Shown piece by piece: positions 26,901 to 36,646 of a DNA stretch of 64,000 nucleotides. Position 1 is the first letter of the stretch; every line of letters starts with the position of its first letter. Source of the DNA: Heliocidaris tuberculata (lineage: Eukaryota > Echinodermata > Echinoidea > Camarodonta > Echinometridae); assembly GCA_025618425.1 (NCBI GenBank), contig CM046835.1, positions 17,017,959 to 17,081,958 of the forward strand, in the 5' to 3' direction. The notes under the pieces are model-generated. The model saw only the letters and a program-made list of their open reading frames with translations, was not told where the DNA came from and searched no databases. The translations under genes were made by a program, and so were the position numbers.

Positions 26901-29900
26901 GTCCTCTTCACAAAGCTTATGAAAAATCTTGACAAACTATGCTAGAATAAGACCAACAATTTTGGCCACGAAAACTGCTTTGAGAGAGGTGGATGATTCA
27001 GGATGTGTTTTGGCTGAAACTAGAAAAGATTCATAAGAAGATGGTCAGCTGTCCATGTGTGAAATTCACCCTAAGGAACATCAGTATGGTGAGGTTTCAT
27101 CAATGCTCCAAAAGTATGTCAGTGCATTCGAGGAAAACCCTTGATCACAGGTTTCAAGAGTCCCTACCTATATTACAAATCTTTTCCATCTTTGACCCAA
27201 CGACTTGCTTGGAGGATTAAAATCATGGAAAAAGAGAGATTGAAATCCTTGGGAATGATTTCCACCCAAATTTTCCAGAATGCAGAAAAAACCCCCAACA
27301 ACTTGAGGCTGAGTGGAGCAACTTCAAGTTTGAGTATGTTATTGTTTCAAATATGCGTTCTACTTTTGTTGAATCAGTGCTCCGATCAGTTTACTGTAAA
27401 AGTGTTTAATAAGAAACAATTACTATCATTATTATTATTAGTTGTTGGAATGGAGGAGCAAAACTGGATGAAGAGCGAAATCTTCCACTGAATGGGTACT
27501 CAATTAAATCATTATGATGAAACAAATATACCAACACGTGTACCCCAAGCTGCTTCACAAAGAGTAAACATGTGCTACATTACCAGTAGCAAACACTTGG
27601 TCAGAGCGTCGTGTAAGTGCAATGAAAACAATAAAGATGCATATATCAGGACTAATGGACCTGCTCTCACTTCTCCTGAAGCTGCAGACATCATCAACAA
27701 GGCAGTGAAAAGATGGAAGACTCAGGACTCAAAGAGAAGAAAACTTCCCAATCCCAAGACATGTGTCCTTCCCCAACCCCTGTCATGGTTATGGCTGATG
27801 CCTTGGTACTCAATTTGATATTTAGTGTAAAGAATTATGATTTCATGCACTTTAGTCCGAACTTCAGTCAGGAGATGACCGACTGGCCTGCTGATTTCAG
27901 ATGCAGCAGAGGCCTGGGCAGATTATGAAAGTTCTAGGAAGAATTAGTTTACTCATAATAGCTTCTGCAAAGCATTTAGACTAAAGTAGAAAATGAGTGT
28001 GATCTGTAAATGTAACAATGATGTCACTACTGTGAAAGGGTGTTAGGAAGTTAATTCTTTAAACATATTTATAGAGGAAAGATTTTCAGCCACTTGTGCT
28101 ACCAAGTTCTTTAGAAAATTAGCAAAAATATTGGAAACAACTTCCTAGAAGTTTCTGCCAGTTTGGTCTATGGACACAGATTCATCCATCTGAAAACAGT
28201 CACTATACCTACCTCAAGAGTTCTTGGGAAGAAGCTGGCATTCTTGACTTGCTTGAGACCTCTATCACTGTACTTCATCTTAGATTCATGCCATGTGACA
28301 CCGTAAGTGAATTTTATCTGGAGAGGGGGCGTGATATCATCCAGACTCTGAGGTTGCTTGTCTCTCGTTGTCACATTCACAAATATGATCTGAAACAAAA
28401 TGAGTACAGAACTTGGTAATAATGGAGGTTTGGGTTTCAACAGCATTCAAGAGTATCTGCTGTGATATTTGCATATATTGGCATCTTCTTTGTATGTATA
28501 CCAATACTGATTCATCTATGTAAAGCAGATGTTATGAGAGATAGAAAGGAGAGTGGCAGAGTGAAGAATAAATCAATCGAAGTGGATGAGGAGCCAAGTA
28601 ATATTACATGATAGAAAGCCTAAGACTAGAAAAGATAGCCCTCTCCCCTCAAATAAAGTATAGAGCATTGCTTAATGATATTAATAATTATTACTAAATG
28701 CAAGTGATGATTTGAGACTTTACAGATAATAGAAAAATGTTTTAACCACACATTACACACTAAAGATGAACAGTGAAAAAGGATATTACCTGATCTGCAT
28801 TGTATTCAATGTGGAAGTGGTGATGAACCCAGAGATAGATCTTATGAGTGTGGGGTATGAAACCACTCTCTTGGAAGTGACCCACAAAGCCACGGATTGG
28901 TATTTCATCTGGTTGCAAAGAAATCAAGATATCGCGTCAAGAGTTATACAAGTGAATGTTTCACATTAAATGATTACTATAACTTGAAAAGAATGATTCA
29001 CTAAATGTACTAAATCTCCATCAGTGTAAAAGTAGAGTTAGGCCAGTGAGATTAAAGTTCCATGCATAGTTCGTAAGAAGAGAAAAGTTTTAATCTATTT
29101 CATAAACTTGTATTCCCATTGGTCTATATTGTTTGAAAGGGAATTTTAAATTCAATGTCAATTCAAAATTTGCATATAAACTACACAAGGTAATAAAAAT
29201 GGTTATCAAGAAGACAAAATATTCTGCTGCTGGAATTCCTACTTACACAAAAAGTTGATGTATCTACTACATTCATTAATAATCCTTTTTATGAGATTTG
29301 TGGCACTTATGTAAATATTGGAAAAAAATCGATCCATATGATGATGTCATAAAATATTATCTGGGTGATGAAATTTGCGATTACTGGTCTGGTTTTGATA
29401 TGTATGATTTTAGGATTATTCTTACTGTTGTGCAGGTAGAATTCCTACCAATAGACACAATATGTAAATTAAGCGCTATATAACTGTCAATGTTACCATT
29501 TTTATTGAAAATGTACATGAATTTTCTCCTACTAAATGTTGATCATTTTCATAAAACATTCAGGGATGTTTTTCAAAACGTCCCACATGTAAGTCAAATT
29601 GATGAACAATTCAACTCCTTTCATATCCATGTGAAAACGTTAAATGGCAACTTGAATTCTTCATATGTGAATCATGGATTCCGAAGAACTTACCTACAAC
29701 AAACTCAAAGTAATAGAGTTCTTCGATGGCCTCTCTGAGTTGATTCAAGTCAGCTTCAGACAGCTTCATGTCACATAGCACTTCACTGTTTGTGTTCTCT
29801 GTATGACAAGCAAGTTCAAATAATTTGAGGGATCGAAAATAGCTGTAAGACATTCGTAGACAGCAGCGCTATTTCTTTTGTTGAGACGCCTACTTCCACT

Positions 29901-32900
29901 ACAGGCATGCATTATGAGTTTGCCTATTGATCAGCTGATGTGTCTTAGTCAAGAATGGGTCTAAAACGATACTGAAACGTGCCTTAAACATTGATTTAAA
30001 TCATTTGAAGGTGTTTTTATGGGTATGCAGTTCTGTTGCAAAGCAACACTCTCCTGGTCAGAGGAAAATAAGAGTAAGCCTGTATTATGTAGTAAGTAGC
30101 AGCGGCTGTCGATGCAAGACTGACAAGCTCTTCGCTTCATTTACCGTTGCATGTTATGCCTCTCTCTGTGAAGAACTCACGAACTTGTGGAACATTCATC
30201 TTCTAAAAAATCTTCTTTCTCAGAACTGTCCATTATGACCAATTAAATGATAAAATATATTGGCAAAACTTAATGAATACTTGGTGTAGCTGAAATAAGT
30301 TGACGATCGTGCATAGATAGAAATGTACTGTATGCGAAAAGACTGAAGTGGACAACACAATCGAAAGCTGGACCCACCGCTCCTGCAACTAATCAAAAGT
30401 AAGTATTTGTTGATGCCCTCTACCAGTTAAATATATTGTCAATCCCTCAAATTATCATTTGGATGAAAAGTAGTATGGTATGTTAACATCACAAATATGT
30501 CTCATTAACCCTAAAAGGGCTGGGAAGGGGGGGGGGGGGAGGCCTGTTCACTGAGATAAGTTTGAGATTTACATTATCTTGTGCTGCATGCTTTCATGAA
30601 TTTTTAGCCTAGAGTCTTATAAATCTCTTGGTACCAAATTTATGAAATTTCACTGTGTTTTGTCAGTGCTACCAAAATAGATACTTCCCCGTGTGTATTG
30701 TACACTATGCAGATCAAAACAACAAAAATAACCCAGCTAATATTGTGATGAACCATGTACATTTGAATGTCCTCATCATGGATTTCCTTTTCTCGGGACA
30801 TAATCATTCACAAGAGGACTAAAAAAATTATCTTAAATATAAGAAAGAGTCTTTTCATAGTACATGTACAAATATCTCTGAGGTATCTGCCATATTTGTG
30901 TGATTTGACAGCATATAAGTTGAATACGCAGAGCAATGGAATTTAATGCAAACTTGAAGAAAGAAGATGAGGGAAATGAAGGCAACAGAAGTTCTTTCAT
31001 CAGTTATAAATACAAACCTTTGAATTTGATCAAATACATTGACTCTGCCATGCGATCTCCATCGAGAATCTCCCCAAGTGTCAGACTCTTGGTTTCCACC
31101 TGTGAAAAAAGAATTAAGGGGGAAACAGTTACATTTATTTAGAGATACCACTGCATGTTCTTAATTTTAGGAGTAAAGTCTAACGACACAACAGAATGGA
31201 AGATAAAAGAATCATGTTAAAGAAAATTATCTCTTTCTTCGATTGGTTTGAAGATTCATATAACAGAATAGTTCCTGTTTCAATAAAATATCCTCATTAA
31301 TACTGCATTACACTAACTTCCATCAAAATCAAAATTTCCTCCAATTACCAAAACTATATCCACATCTTATGCTGATGAAAATCAATGTCACTGTCATTCT
31401 GAAAACAAAGCTACATTTACGACTCTATACTACTTCCAATCAAAATTTATATTTACTCTGATTATAATAACAATGCTTACATCTTATACCGACGAAAAAA
31501 ATTGCTACTTTCATTCTCGAGAAAATACCACCTTTTTAACTCTTCTCTTTGGTAGTTTTCATGCAAGTCAGAAGGGTCACAGAATATGGGTAATTCATTC
31601 TAAGAGGAAGGATTATTTACAAATATAAATTTTAGTCTAAATACTCAGAGGACGTCTTTACATTTAAGCCTTGCTTGACATGCTAAATACTAACAATAAA
31701 CCAACTAATCAAACAAACACTTTAACAAATAGTCACTTATGCATTGTGTATCTATATTAAATCATGCAATGTAAAGTGCATGAATTCACTTTCACACAGC
31801 AATTGCCAGCAATTGCCAGCAATTGCCAAGTCTAAATTTCTTCTATGAAGGATCATGGAGGAGTACCTTTTCCGGTCTGCATACTGGGAGTTGGTAGTAG
31901 TGATACGTTTCATGGGGGTTGAAATACGGTCCCACCTTGTTTACATACAAAGGAACCTGTAGAAAAAAAAATCAAAATAAATACAGTATAAATGCAAGTG
32001 TAACTATATTTTTTGTGACCAGTGCACCTGTTGCAGTTGAATTGAGCCGAATGTTCTGGCAAAGACGGTCCTCGAATGATTTTTTTTTTTAAAGCCACTT
32101 TTATTAATGCTAAAGAATGCTAAATTTATCTGAGCTAAAAAAGTTCATTCGTCTATACTGCCATCTATGTATGTAAGACATTAGCAAGTCAATTAAATTT
32201 AGCATGCCAGGGAAGACGTGGTGTGGCCCACAACTATCGCGGTCTTATCCACTCATGCATCTATGATAACCTCGCACTCTGTACCTTTGTACTAGCGAGT
32301 GTGTGATCTCTAGTGCATATGTGCGCTTTGATGGAGCAAGATAGCTGACCAAAAACAGCCTGAAAATTTCACTTGATTCAAGGTGATAAAGATCTTATTG
32401 AAGAATGTGGCATGAAATCAGATATCATCCTAAAATGTAGAAGGAAATATTTTCTCAAAATTTTTGCAGATTATATTGGTGTTTTTATCTCTTCAACTTA
32501 GAGTAGGGACGCCAACACGTCGCAGAGTGCTGGCTACGCTTTTTAGCCACTCATTCTCGCTTGGCTTGAACTAAAAGTTTACGTACGGATTTATGTAGGC
32601 AATGAGTTTGAAAATCACGCGATCGATTGCGCAATGCATTTGCCTAGACTTGTACTAGTTGTACACAGGTACGGTACACACAGAACGAACAACGGAACGT
32701 TAATGCAAAGCAATCTCTATATCACTCTCTCCATCATATCCACACACACGGGACCATGTCACCAAAATCATGTGTTCATAAAAACAAGGACCTTCAACAA
32801 CCCCTAAATCTCTTTCACTCTCTCCTCACTCGCAAAAGTCCATTCATATAGTAGTAGTCATGACCACGTCCAATGTACACACAGTGTATCATTCATTTCT

Positions 32901-35168
32901 CTTTCTTGCACTCTCTAACTCTCGATCTCGTGATCATGCATGTTTTGTATATGTGATCGATTCGTGACAGAAGAGAGACATCTAACTTCTGATTCGTTGA
33001 GAAAATTCTACCTCTAGAATATACCCTAGTCGTTTTTACTAAATAATCTTCCAAAAGGTTCGAATGTATGAATCTCAATGCATAACATGTGGGTGCATAG
33101 TGTGTGTCTGCAGCTGTGTGCAAAAATTTGTAAAAACGACTGCGCAACACCTCTACATGTAGCTGCACGGTGATGACGCTCGCGTCCTATTATATATTCA
33201 TGAGCCACGAGGAGAAATAATGTCATTTTGGTAGTTTTTTTTAGGTAGAGGTGAGGCCTGTTTAAGGATTAAGTCCAAACCAACATTTAAATGTTTGTAA
33301 AATTATGTTATACCTATGTATGCCTGTCAAAGAAAATACATTTTGAAATAAAAAATATATTACAATTTTTTTCGATATTTTTTTTTCAAAAAAAGTACAC
33401 ATGACTGACACCTAATAAAACATTCTCTATCAAAATGTCTATGGATGAACATAGTTAACAGATTTTTCGCATGTACCCGTTGCCAAATAGAAAGAATTTT
33501 AGTGACCGAAACCTCACGCCCTCTTGATCTTTCCGAAGCTTGTTATTCCTATGAATTTTAGCGAGAAAATGTCGGCTGCTGCCTGGATCTTTCGATCGAA
33601 ATTTGCCCATTTCAAAAGAATTGTGCTTCAAGCAAGTAAGTCTAGATAGGAATTGTGATTATTGGTAATATTCTTTTACTGTGATTATATTTTTTTTAAA
33701 GATAATCACGAGAAAGTATTTTTTTTAAATGTTGAAAATTTGATGCCATGGTGAAGTCACGAGATGTCAAAATTGTAGCTGAACTGCGCGTTTTTAATGG
33801 AAAATTACACTTTTGGCAAAGGAGGTCAGATCGAGCTATTGGTATGCCTTTGATTTGTCAGTTTTTTCCTGTCGTATTTTCCTACTATTTATAGCTATTA
33901 TCAATCCAGACATGTGAATTCGAAAATCATGTTGGTGTCCCTACTTAGAGGTCGCTACCGCCACCGAAAATGACACAGCCACACATAGTGATGGTCCTTG
34001 TCTAACATGTATAGTGGATATGAAAATTGCTTTGATTTTGAGTCGCTATCATGTTGTGACACTTCCAGTTCTACGAGCGCAAAGCAGACTTATGGGGCGA
34101 GTATGAAGACTTTTTTCAATGAATCCACACAAGATTTCTGTTTCTCCTTAAAATTTCAAATTTTCTTTCCGTCTTTTTAAAATTAATAACGAGGGTACGA
34201 AATGGGGTTTAAAGAGGATGAATTCTGGGAGAGGCGTCGAAGCACAGACGGCAGTATATACATGTGCGAGTTTGCACTGCCTTGTACTCCGTTCATCTGT
34301 TCATCTACAGTGCACATTTTGTGCTGATCTCGCCGTCTTTGTAATGCTAATCGTGCAGCAAAAGCTACACATGAACGGTAAAATCCACATCAATGTTGCC
34401 ATAATTTTTTTTTTTTTTTAATTTGCGATTTTCTTCGAGCCGCTTTTACCCTCGGGGCTGTACTCAAAATATATTGGAGATAGCATTTTGTTATACGTCT
34501 TCATGAACGAGAAGATCCTACTGAGTAATGCATTTTGAAAATAAGTGACATTTTAGTCATTTTGTGTGTTAGAGCGAATGGGGGAGTTGTCCACAGCTAC
34601 ATCACAGTGACATTTCCTATTCGGCCAAAAAATAGTGATTACATTTACATTTACAACTTTCAAAAATTCATAATTTTCTTATTGCTTGTCCGATTTCGTT
34701 CAAACTTTCACCAATCTGCTTCTCTGATTTTTCCTCTTTCTTTCAAAGCAACTTGCTATTAAGATTGGATTTCCCTTTAATAGTGTTATTGAATTTGACA
34801 TTCAGACTTTCAGTCACACTCACACAAGTCACAGTTCACGAATCACTAACACTGAGCCAACACTAACAACAGTGGTAGTCTATACTAGACTACTGCGCTG
34901 CGTGTGCACAGTACAGCACTGCACCGCCGCGCCAACGGCATTGGCAGTCAACAACAGTCAACACATAGATAAAGAGAATCGGGCCAAACAACGGTAAAAT
35001 TATGCATGAAAAGTACTAATCAACGTCATGTTTGAAGATATCTTTATAAATATATCTACGTGGAAGCAAATATACCTTGTCACCATCCTTGAAATGGTTC
35101 CCACCACCAGAAACAAGCCCCAAAAGTGTCGCCAAAGCGACAATTTTAGCCAACGCGACAGTCTCCAT
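14780..35168 (-). CDS. TM9SF1: Transmembrane 9 superfamily member 1, complete, 14 exons
   Basis: Nonaspanin family protein of Golgi/endosomal membranes, implicated in membrane trafficking and autophagy. Joining 35168-35076, 31956-31867, 31099-31018, 29798-29694, 28908-28790, 28389-28213, 25741-25670, 25288-25141, 24626-24501, 22822-22730, 20256-20146, 18786-18624, 18036-17845 and 14981-14780 gives 590 residues with every intron GT-AG and all phases matching. Human TM9SF1 is about 606. Residues 1-21 look like a signal peptide. A lumenal domain follows (for example [25 protein letters not shown]), then the first membrane span at about 223-246 and eight more by residue 590. Diagnostic stretches include NVHRHGS, SGFI-type loops, [14 protein letters not shown] and [18 protein letters not shown]. 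The C-terminal KMD fits the KXD Golgi-retention/COPI motif of the family. The choice of TM9SF1 over TM9SF3 rests on these blocks and the YINLKMD end. Confidence 0.95.
14982..17844 (-). other. TM9SF1 intron 13
   Basis: Holds a 234-bp imperfect inverted-repeat element (15271-15504), a G/C-rich degenerate hairpin at about 15585-15665 and, around 17140-17210, a GC-richer patch. No other exon is seen; open frames here have no recognised homology. Confidence 0.7.
15271..15504. mobile_element. Imperfect inverted-repeat (MITE-like) element
   Basis: The left end TATAGAGTACTAAAGTG and right end CACTTCGGTACTCTATA are inverted. Further in, GGTTCCAAACAA near 15321 is matched by TTGTTTGGAACC near 15447. 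The arms are diverged, so this is probably an old non-autonomous DNA element. No coding capacity. Confidence 0.5.
17845..18036 (-). CDS. TM9SF1: TM9SF1 exon 13 (residues 460-524)
   Basis: Encodes [40 protein letters not shown] and [19 protein letters not shown]: two helices and the conserved E-DYRWWW loop. Confidence 0.96.
18037..18623 (-). other. TM9SF1 intron 12
   Basis: 587 bp, AT-rich, GT-AG. Nothing else recognised. Confidence 0.8.
18624..18786 (-). CDS. TM9SF1: TM9SF1 exon 12 (residues 406-460)
   Basis: Encodes [20 protein letters not shown] and [18 protein letters not shown], then VGGFLPF. GFPLTV and the [12 protein letters not shown] loop are among the strongest nonaspanin signatures. 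Confidence 0.95.
18787..20145 (-). other. TM9SF1 intron 11
   Basis: Contains the 589-bp foldback element described separately, a run of 17 G at 19572-19588 and a (CAAAA)n patch near 19930-19970. Confidence 0.8.
18868..19456. mobile_element. Foldback/MITE element, TTAAAGGG termini (copy 1)
   Basis: The first ~120 bp and the reverse complement of the last ~120 bp align along their length. They share AAAGGG.AATCC.ACCTT, AGATTGGTGAAAGTTTGAA-like (GGTGAAAGTTTGAA) and GAAATCGGACAAG. The outermost bases are TTAAAGGG and CCCTTTAA. There is no open frame of note, so it is non-autonomous. Copy 3 (34418-34780) repeats its right two-thirds. TTAA or TA could be the target site duplication; the sequence does not decide. 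Confidence 0.8.
20146..20256 (-). CDS. TM9SF1: TM9SF1 exon 11 (residues 369-406)
   Basis: Encodes [20 protein letters not shown] then [16 protein letters not shown]: two membrane segments joined by the [11 protein letters not shown] loop. Ends one base into a Val codon. Confidence 0.93.
21961..22422. repeat. 233-bp tandem duplication
   Basis: CATTAAATACAGGGGAAATT occurs at 21961 and 22194. The two units run side by side; the second is slightly shorter, with small indels. The part from AAAACCGCTACACTTTC to GGGACCTACTACGGT is virtually unchanged, while AT-rich linkers differ. Confidence 0.85.
22658..22700. repeat. GC-rich perfect 11-bp inverted repeat
   Basis: TTAAGGCGCGC (22658-22668) is followed by its exact complement GCGCGCCTTAA (22690-22700) around a CpG-rich centre. 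It lies within a CpG-rich island (about 22604-22712) in an AT-rich intron, close to the 5' splice site of intron 10. Confidence 0.75.
22730..22822 (-). CDS. TM9SF1: TM9SF1 exon 10 (residues 338-369)
   Basis: Encodes [20 protein letters not shown] and [12 protein letters not shown], matching the family SGY..YRQIGG..WVWN motif. A GC-rich hairpin begins about 30 nt into the following intron. Confidence 0.94.
22823..24500 (-). other. TM9SF1 intron 9
   Basis: Contains foldback copy 2 (23402-23934) and a run of 15 C at 24270-24284. Otherwise AT-rich. Confidence 0.75.
23402..23934. mobile_element. Foldback/MITE element, TTAAAGGG family (copy 2)
   Basis: The left end TTAAAGGGTAAGTCCACCC and right end GGGTGGACTTTCCCTTAA are inverted, and the arms continue for about 190 bp. 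They include AAAATCTGATAAGAAA.AA and its complement, and CAAATTGGCAACTCTGTGA / TCACAGAGTTGCCAATTTG. The central part is AT-rich with a short non-coding frame. It is a diverged subfamily relative to copy 1. Confidence 0.85.
24501..24626 (-). CDS. TM9SF1: TM9SF1 exon 9 (residues 296-338)
   Basis: Encodes [40 protein letters not shown]. The first helix pair of the C-terminal membrane domain; the NVHRHG loop is diagnostic of TM9SF1-type members. Ends one base into a Cys codon. Confidence 0.95.
24627..25140 (-). other. TM9SF1 intron 8
   Basis: 514 bp, GT-AG, no other feature recognised. Confidence 0.8.
25141..25288 (-). CDS. TM9SF1: TM9SF1 exon 8 (residues 247-296)
   Basis: Encodes [20 protein letters not shown] and [17 protein letters not shown], the cytoplasmic loop conserved in all TM9SF proteins, then KSLLCSIL leading into the next helix. 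Confidence 0.95.
25289..25669 (-). other. TM9SF1 intron 7
   Basis: 381 bp, GT-AG, AT-rich, nothing else recognised. Confidence 0.8.
25670..25741 (-). CDS. TM9SF1: TM9SF1 exon 7 (residues 223-246, first TM helix)
   Basis: Twenty-four codons, phase 0-0, encoding exactly the first post-lumenal membrane span: [18 protein letters not shown] followed by FVVIIL. Confidence 0.95.
25742..28212 (-). other. TM9SF1 intron 6
   Basis: Carries an antisense, decayed transposase-like sequence (about 26580-27409), a run of 12 C at 26030-26041 and weaker open frames on either side that may be further parts of the same element. Confidence 0.7.
26580..27409 (+). pseudogene. Decayed hAT-like (DUF4371-type) transposase
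   Basis: Three broken frames read in order like a hAT-superfamily transposase of the DUF4371 / zinc-finger-862-like kind. At 26719-26922 [17 protein letters not shown] resembles the D-ESTD catalytic-core start. At 26993-27220 comes [20 protein letters not shown]. At 27227-27409 come [11 protein letters not shown] and [14 protein letters not shown]. Stops and frameshifts separate them, so the gene is dead. It lies antisense in a TM9SF1 intron. An open frame at 27492-27818 with [20 protein letters not shown] may belong to it. The family assignment is from remembered motif resemblance and is moderate. Confidence 0.55.
28213..28389 (-). CDS. TM9SF1: TM9SF1 exon 6 (residues 164-222)
   Basis: Fifty-nine codons, phase 0-0. 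Membrane-proximal lumenal region with [10 protein letters not shown] (possible N-glycosylation at NVT), TYGVTWHES and the conserved SFFPRTLE just before the first cytosol-crossing helix. Confidence 0.94.
28390..28789 (-). other. TM9SF1 intron 5
   Basis: 400 bp, GT-AG, nothing else recognised. Confidence 0.8.
28790..28908 (-). CDS. TM9SF1: TM9SF1 exon 5 (residues 124-163)
   Basis: Encodes [17 protein letters not shown] and [18 protein letters not shown], matching the IRGFVGYMEESGF / HSHKI block of animal TM9SF1. Ends at a codon boundary (CAG|GTAATA). Confidence 0.94.
28909..29693 (-). other. TM9SF1 intron 4
   Basis: 785 bp, AT-rich. A GCGCTATATAA patch near 29473 resembles a retroposon 3' end but has no repeat tail. 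No exon seen. Confidence 0.7.
29694..29798 (-). CDS. TM9SF1: TM9SF1 exon 4 (residues 89-124)
   Basis: Encodes [20 protein letters not shown] and [10 protein letters not shown]. It starts with two bases completing the Glu codon and ends one base into an Asp codon. Confidence 0.93.
29799..31017 (-). other. TM9SF1 intron 3
   Basis: 1.2 kb, GT(TTGT)-AG. A G run lies at about 30528-30539. Nothing else recognised. Confidence 0.75.
31018..31099 (-). CDS. TM9SF1: TM9SF1 exon 3 (residues 62-89)
   Basis: Encodes [20 protein letters not shown], matching the LGEVLDGDRM block of the family. The donor is the weaker GTTTGT. It ends with one base of a split Glu codon. Confidence 0.93.
31100..31866 (-). other. 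TM9SF1 intron 2
   Basis: 767 bp, AT-rich. Three tandem copies of AGCAATTGCC lie around 31799-31828. No exon seen. Confidence 0.75.
31867..31956 (-). CDS. TM9SF1: TM9SF1 exon 2 (residues 32-61)
   Basis: Thirty codons, phase 0 at both ends. Contains [18 protein letters not shown] and LPVCRPEK, the most conserved part of the nonaspanin lumenal domain. Confidence 0.95.
31957..35075 (-). other. TM9SF1 intron 1
   Basis: 3.1 kb first intron. It contains a partial foldback copy (34418-34780), a pair of inverted 18-mers 1.4 kb apart (32502 and 33928) and a plus-strand ATG-plus-donor segment (33569-33635), both discussed as findings. A GC-richer patch at about 34860-34960 lies nearer the promoter. 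Confidence 0.7.
34418..34780. mobile_element. Foldback/MITE element, partial (copy 3)
   Basis: Starts at a T run with AATTTGCGATTTTCTTCGAG and follows copy 1 (from about 19094) nearly base for base to CCCTTTAA. The left arm and about 220 bp are missing, with a short internal deletion around 34630. Same orientation as copy 1. Confidence 0.88.
35076..35168 (-). CDS. TM9SF1: TM9SF1 exon 1 (residues 1-31)
   Basis: Start codon at 35168-35166 in AAAATGGAG. It encodes a hydrophobic signal peptide ([18 protein letters not shown]) and the mature N-terminus HFKDGDK, which matches the family's conserved start of the lumenal domain. Donor GTATAT; phase 0. Confidence 0.9.
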
Positions 35169-35994
35169 TTTGTGATTATGCATCCTCGATCCTATTATGT
35201 TGTGTTTTTAAAAATTTGGGTAAAACGTTTTTTGTGCTCCAAATAAGTAACATTTCAAAATATCTACCATTAATTCAGGAATCAAATATTTTAGTTAAAT
35301 AGTAATCCAAAAAAAAATTTTTTTGTGACGTCATGAAAATATCAGAGATAATCCCCTATACCGTACCGCTACGTATTTATATTGCTTTGGACTTTATCCA
35401 TCATCCAGCTGCGCTGCCCGTATATACCGTGCGTATGGATGGCGCTGGCGCTGGCGAGGTTCTACCGCGATGCTCGCTAGCGCTCAGGTGAAAACATTGG
35501 CACAGCGCTGTCGATACTACACACATCTTTGTGAGATCACTTACAGAAAATAAATTTATAAACTATCAATTAAAAACTCAATCCATTGAGATAACATTTT
35601 TTAAAGGAGGGAAATATCAAAATATCATCAATGATATCTGCTAATTTGTACAGATACTTTGATCAACTCATTAATTTTCGAGTTCTAGTATGGACTATTT
35701 TCTTCGCGTATTCGCATTGACTGTGCTATGCGTTAATCCGTAATCTCTACGACCTTTAGCTTAGCTGATCACCGAACAAAGCCGTGGATTCACTCGTCGA
35801 GAGACTGAATTCGAAGCGACAAATTCGCTGTTTGCATCATTTTCGCACTTGGAGGTGTCAACAGTCTGTGAACTTGATTTCTCTGTTTTCCGGGAGCTCA
35901 ACTACAGTTACGCATTAAGAAGTATTCTGGTGCAAAACTAGCTACTCATTTTGTATGTTTCCGATAATCTTGCCAGACAGCTAAGCCTAATGCA
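35169..35994. promoter_or_regulatory. Shared bidirectional promoter interval
   Basis: The 826 bp between the TM9SF1 start codon (minus) and the SATB/Compass start codon (plus) must contain both 5' UTRs and probably both promoters. It has a perfect CRE palindrome TGACGTCA at 35326-35333 and a GC-rich block at about 35400-35490 (GGCGCTGGCGCTGGCGAGG). I see no convincing TATA box placed for either gene. An in-frame TAA at about 35967 precedes the plus-strand start. Confidence 0.6.
35326..35333. promoter_or_regulatory. CRE palindrome TGACGTCA
   Basis: A perfect CREB/ATF consensus octamer, about 160 bp upstream of the TM9SF1 start codon and 660 bp from the other. Position and perfect match are seen; activity is inference. 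Confidence 0.5.
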
Positions 35995-36075
35995 ATGGAT
36001 CTGCAGCAAACCGTGCAAGATCTCGCGGAGGCATGGGTGGCAGCAAGTACCGACACAAGTTTTAGCCGAACTCAG
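35995..36075 (+). CDS. SATB1-like: SATB/Compass gene exon 1 (residues 1-27)
   Basis: ATG at 35995 (CAATGG context), with an upstream in-frame stop and no earlier in-frame ATG after it. Encodes MDLQQTVQDLAEAWVAAS and TDTSFSRTQ, donor CAG|GTAAAA, phase 0. Confidence 0.75.
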
Positions 36076-36577
36076 GTAAAATCTAGAATGTGTCCTACCT
36101 GTCATTATATTAATCAGTTTAAACCGTACTGCGAGTAATTTTAGGTTTGAATCATCCGTCAAAATATATACGACGGAAATACTTAGCACAATTGTGATTT
36201 ATTTTTCTGGTGATTGCAAATAAAAGAGACTTCTATTGACATGTAGAAGCATTCTCATTAGGCTCAACGCATATCCACCCAAGTGCCAAGCGCTGATATC
36301 GCCAGGGCTGGCCGCGCCGCCCAGGTACTCAGGGACGTAGGTCTGGGGTATGGAGATTGATTGGAGGTGGGTTTCTGAAAACTGTGTCATGTATGTTAGT
36401 GATTGGATTTGTTTTTAAGTAGTAATTGAATGGCATGATTATAGTGAATTATCTTTGAAAAAGAGAAGTCTCACCTTGATAGCGATTTACTTTGAACAAA
36501 CCCTGTCCCTGACAAATTAAGAAAAATATATTGACTATTGTAATGATGTTGATGAGAATGTAGACTCTAACTTATGC

Positions 36578-36646
<69 letters not shown>

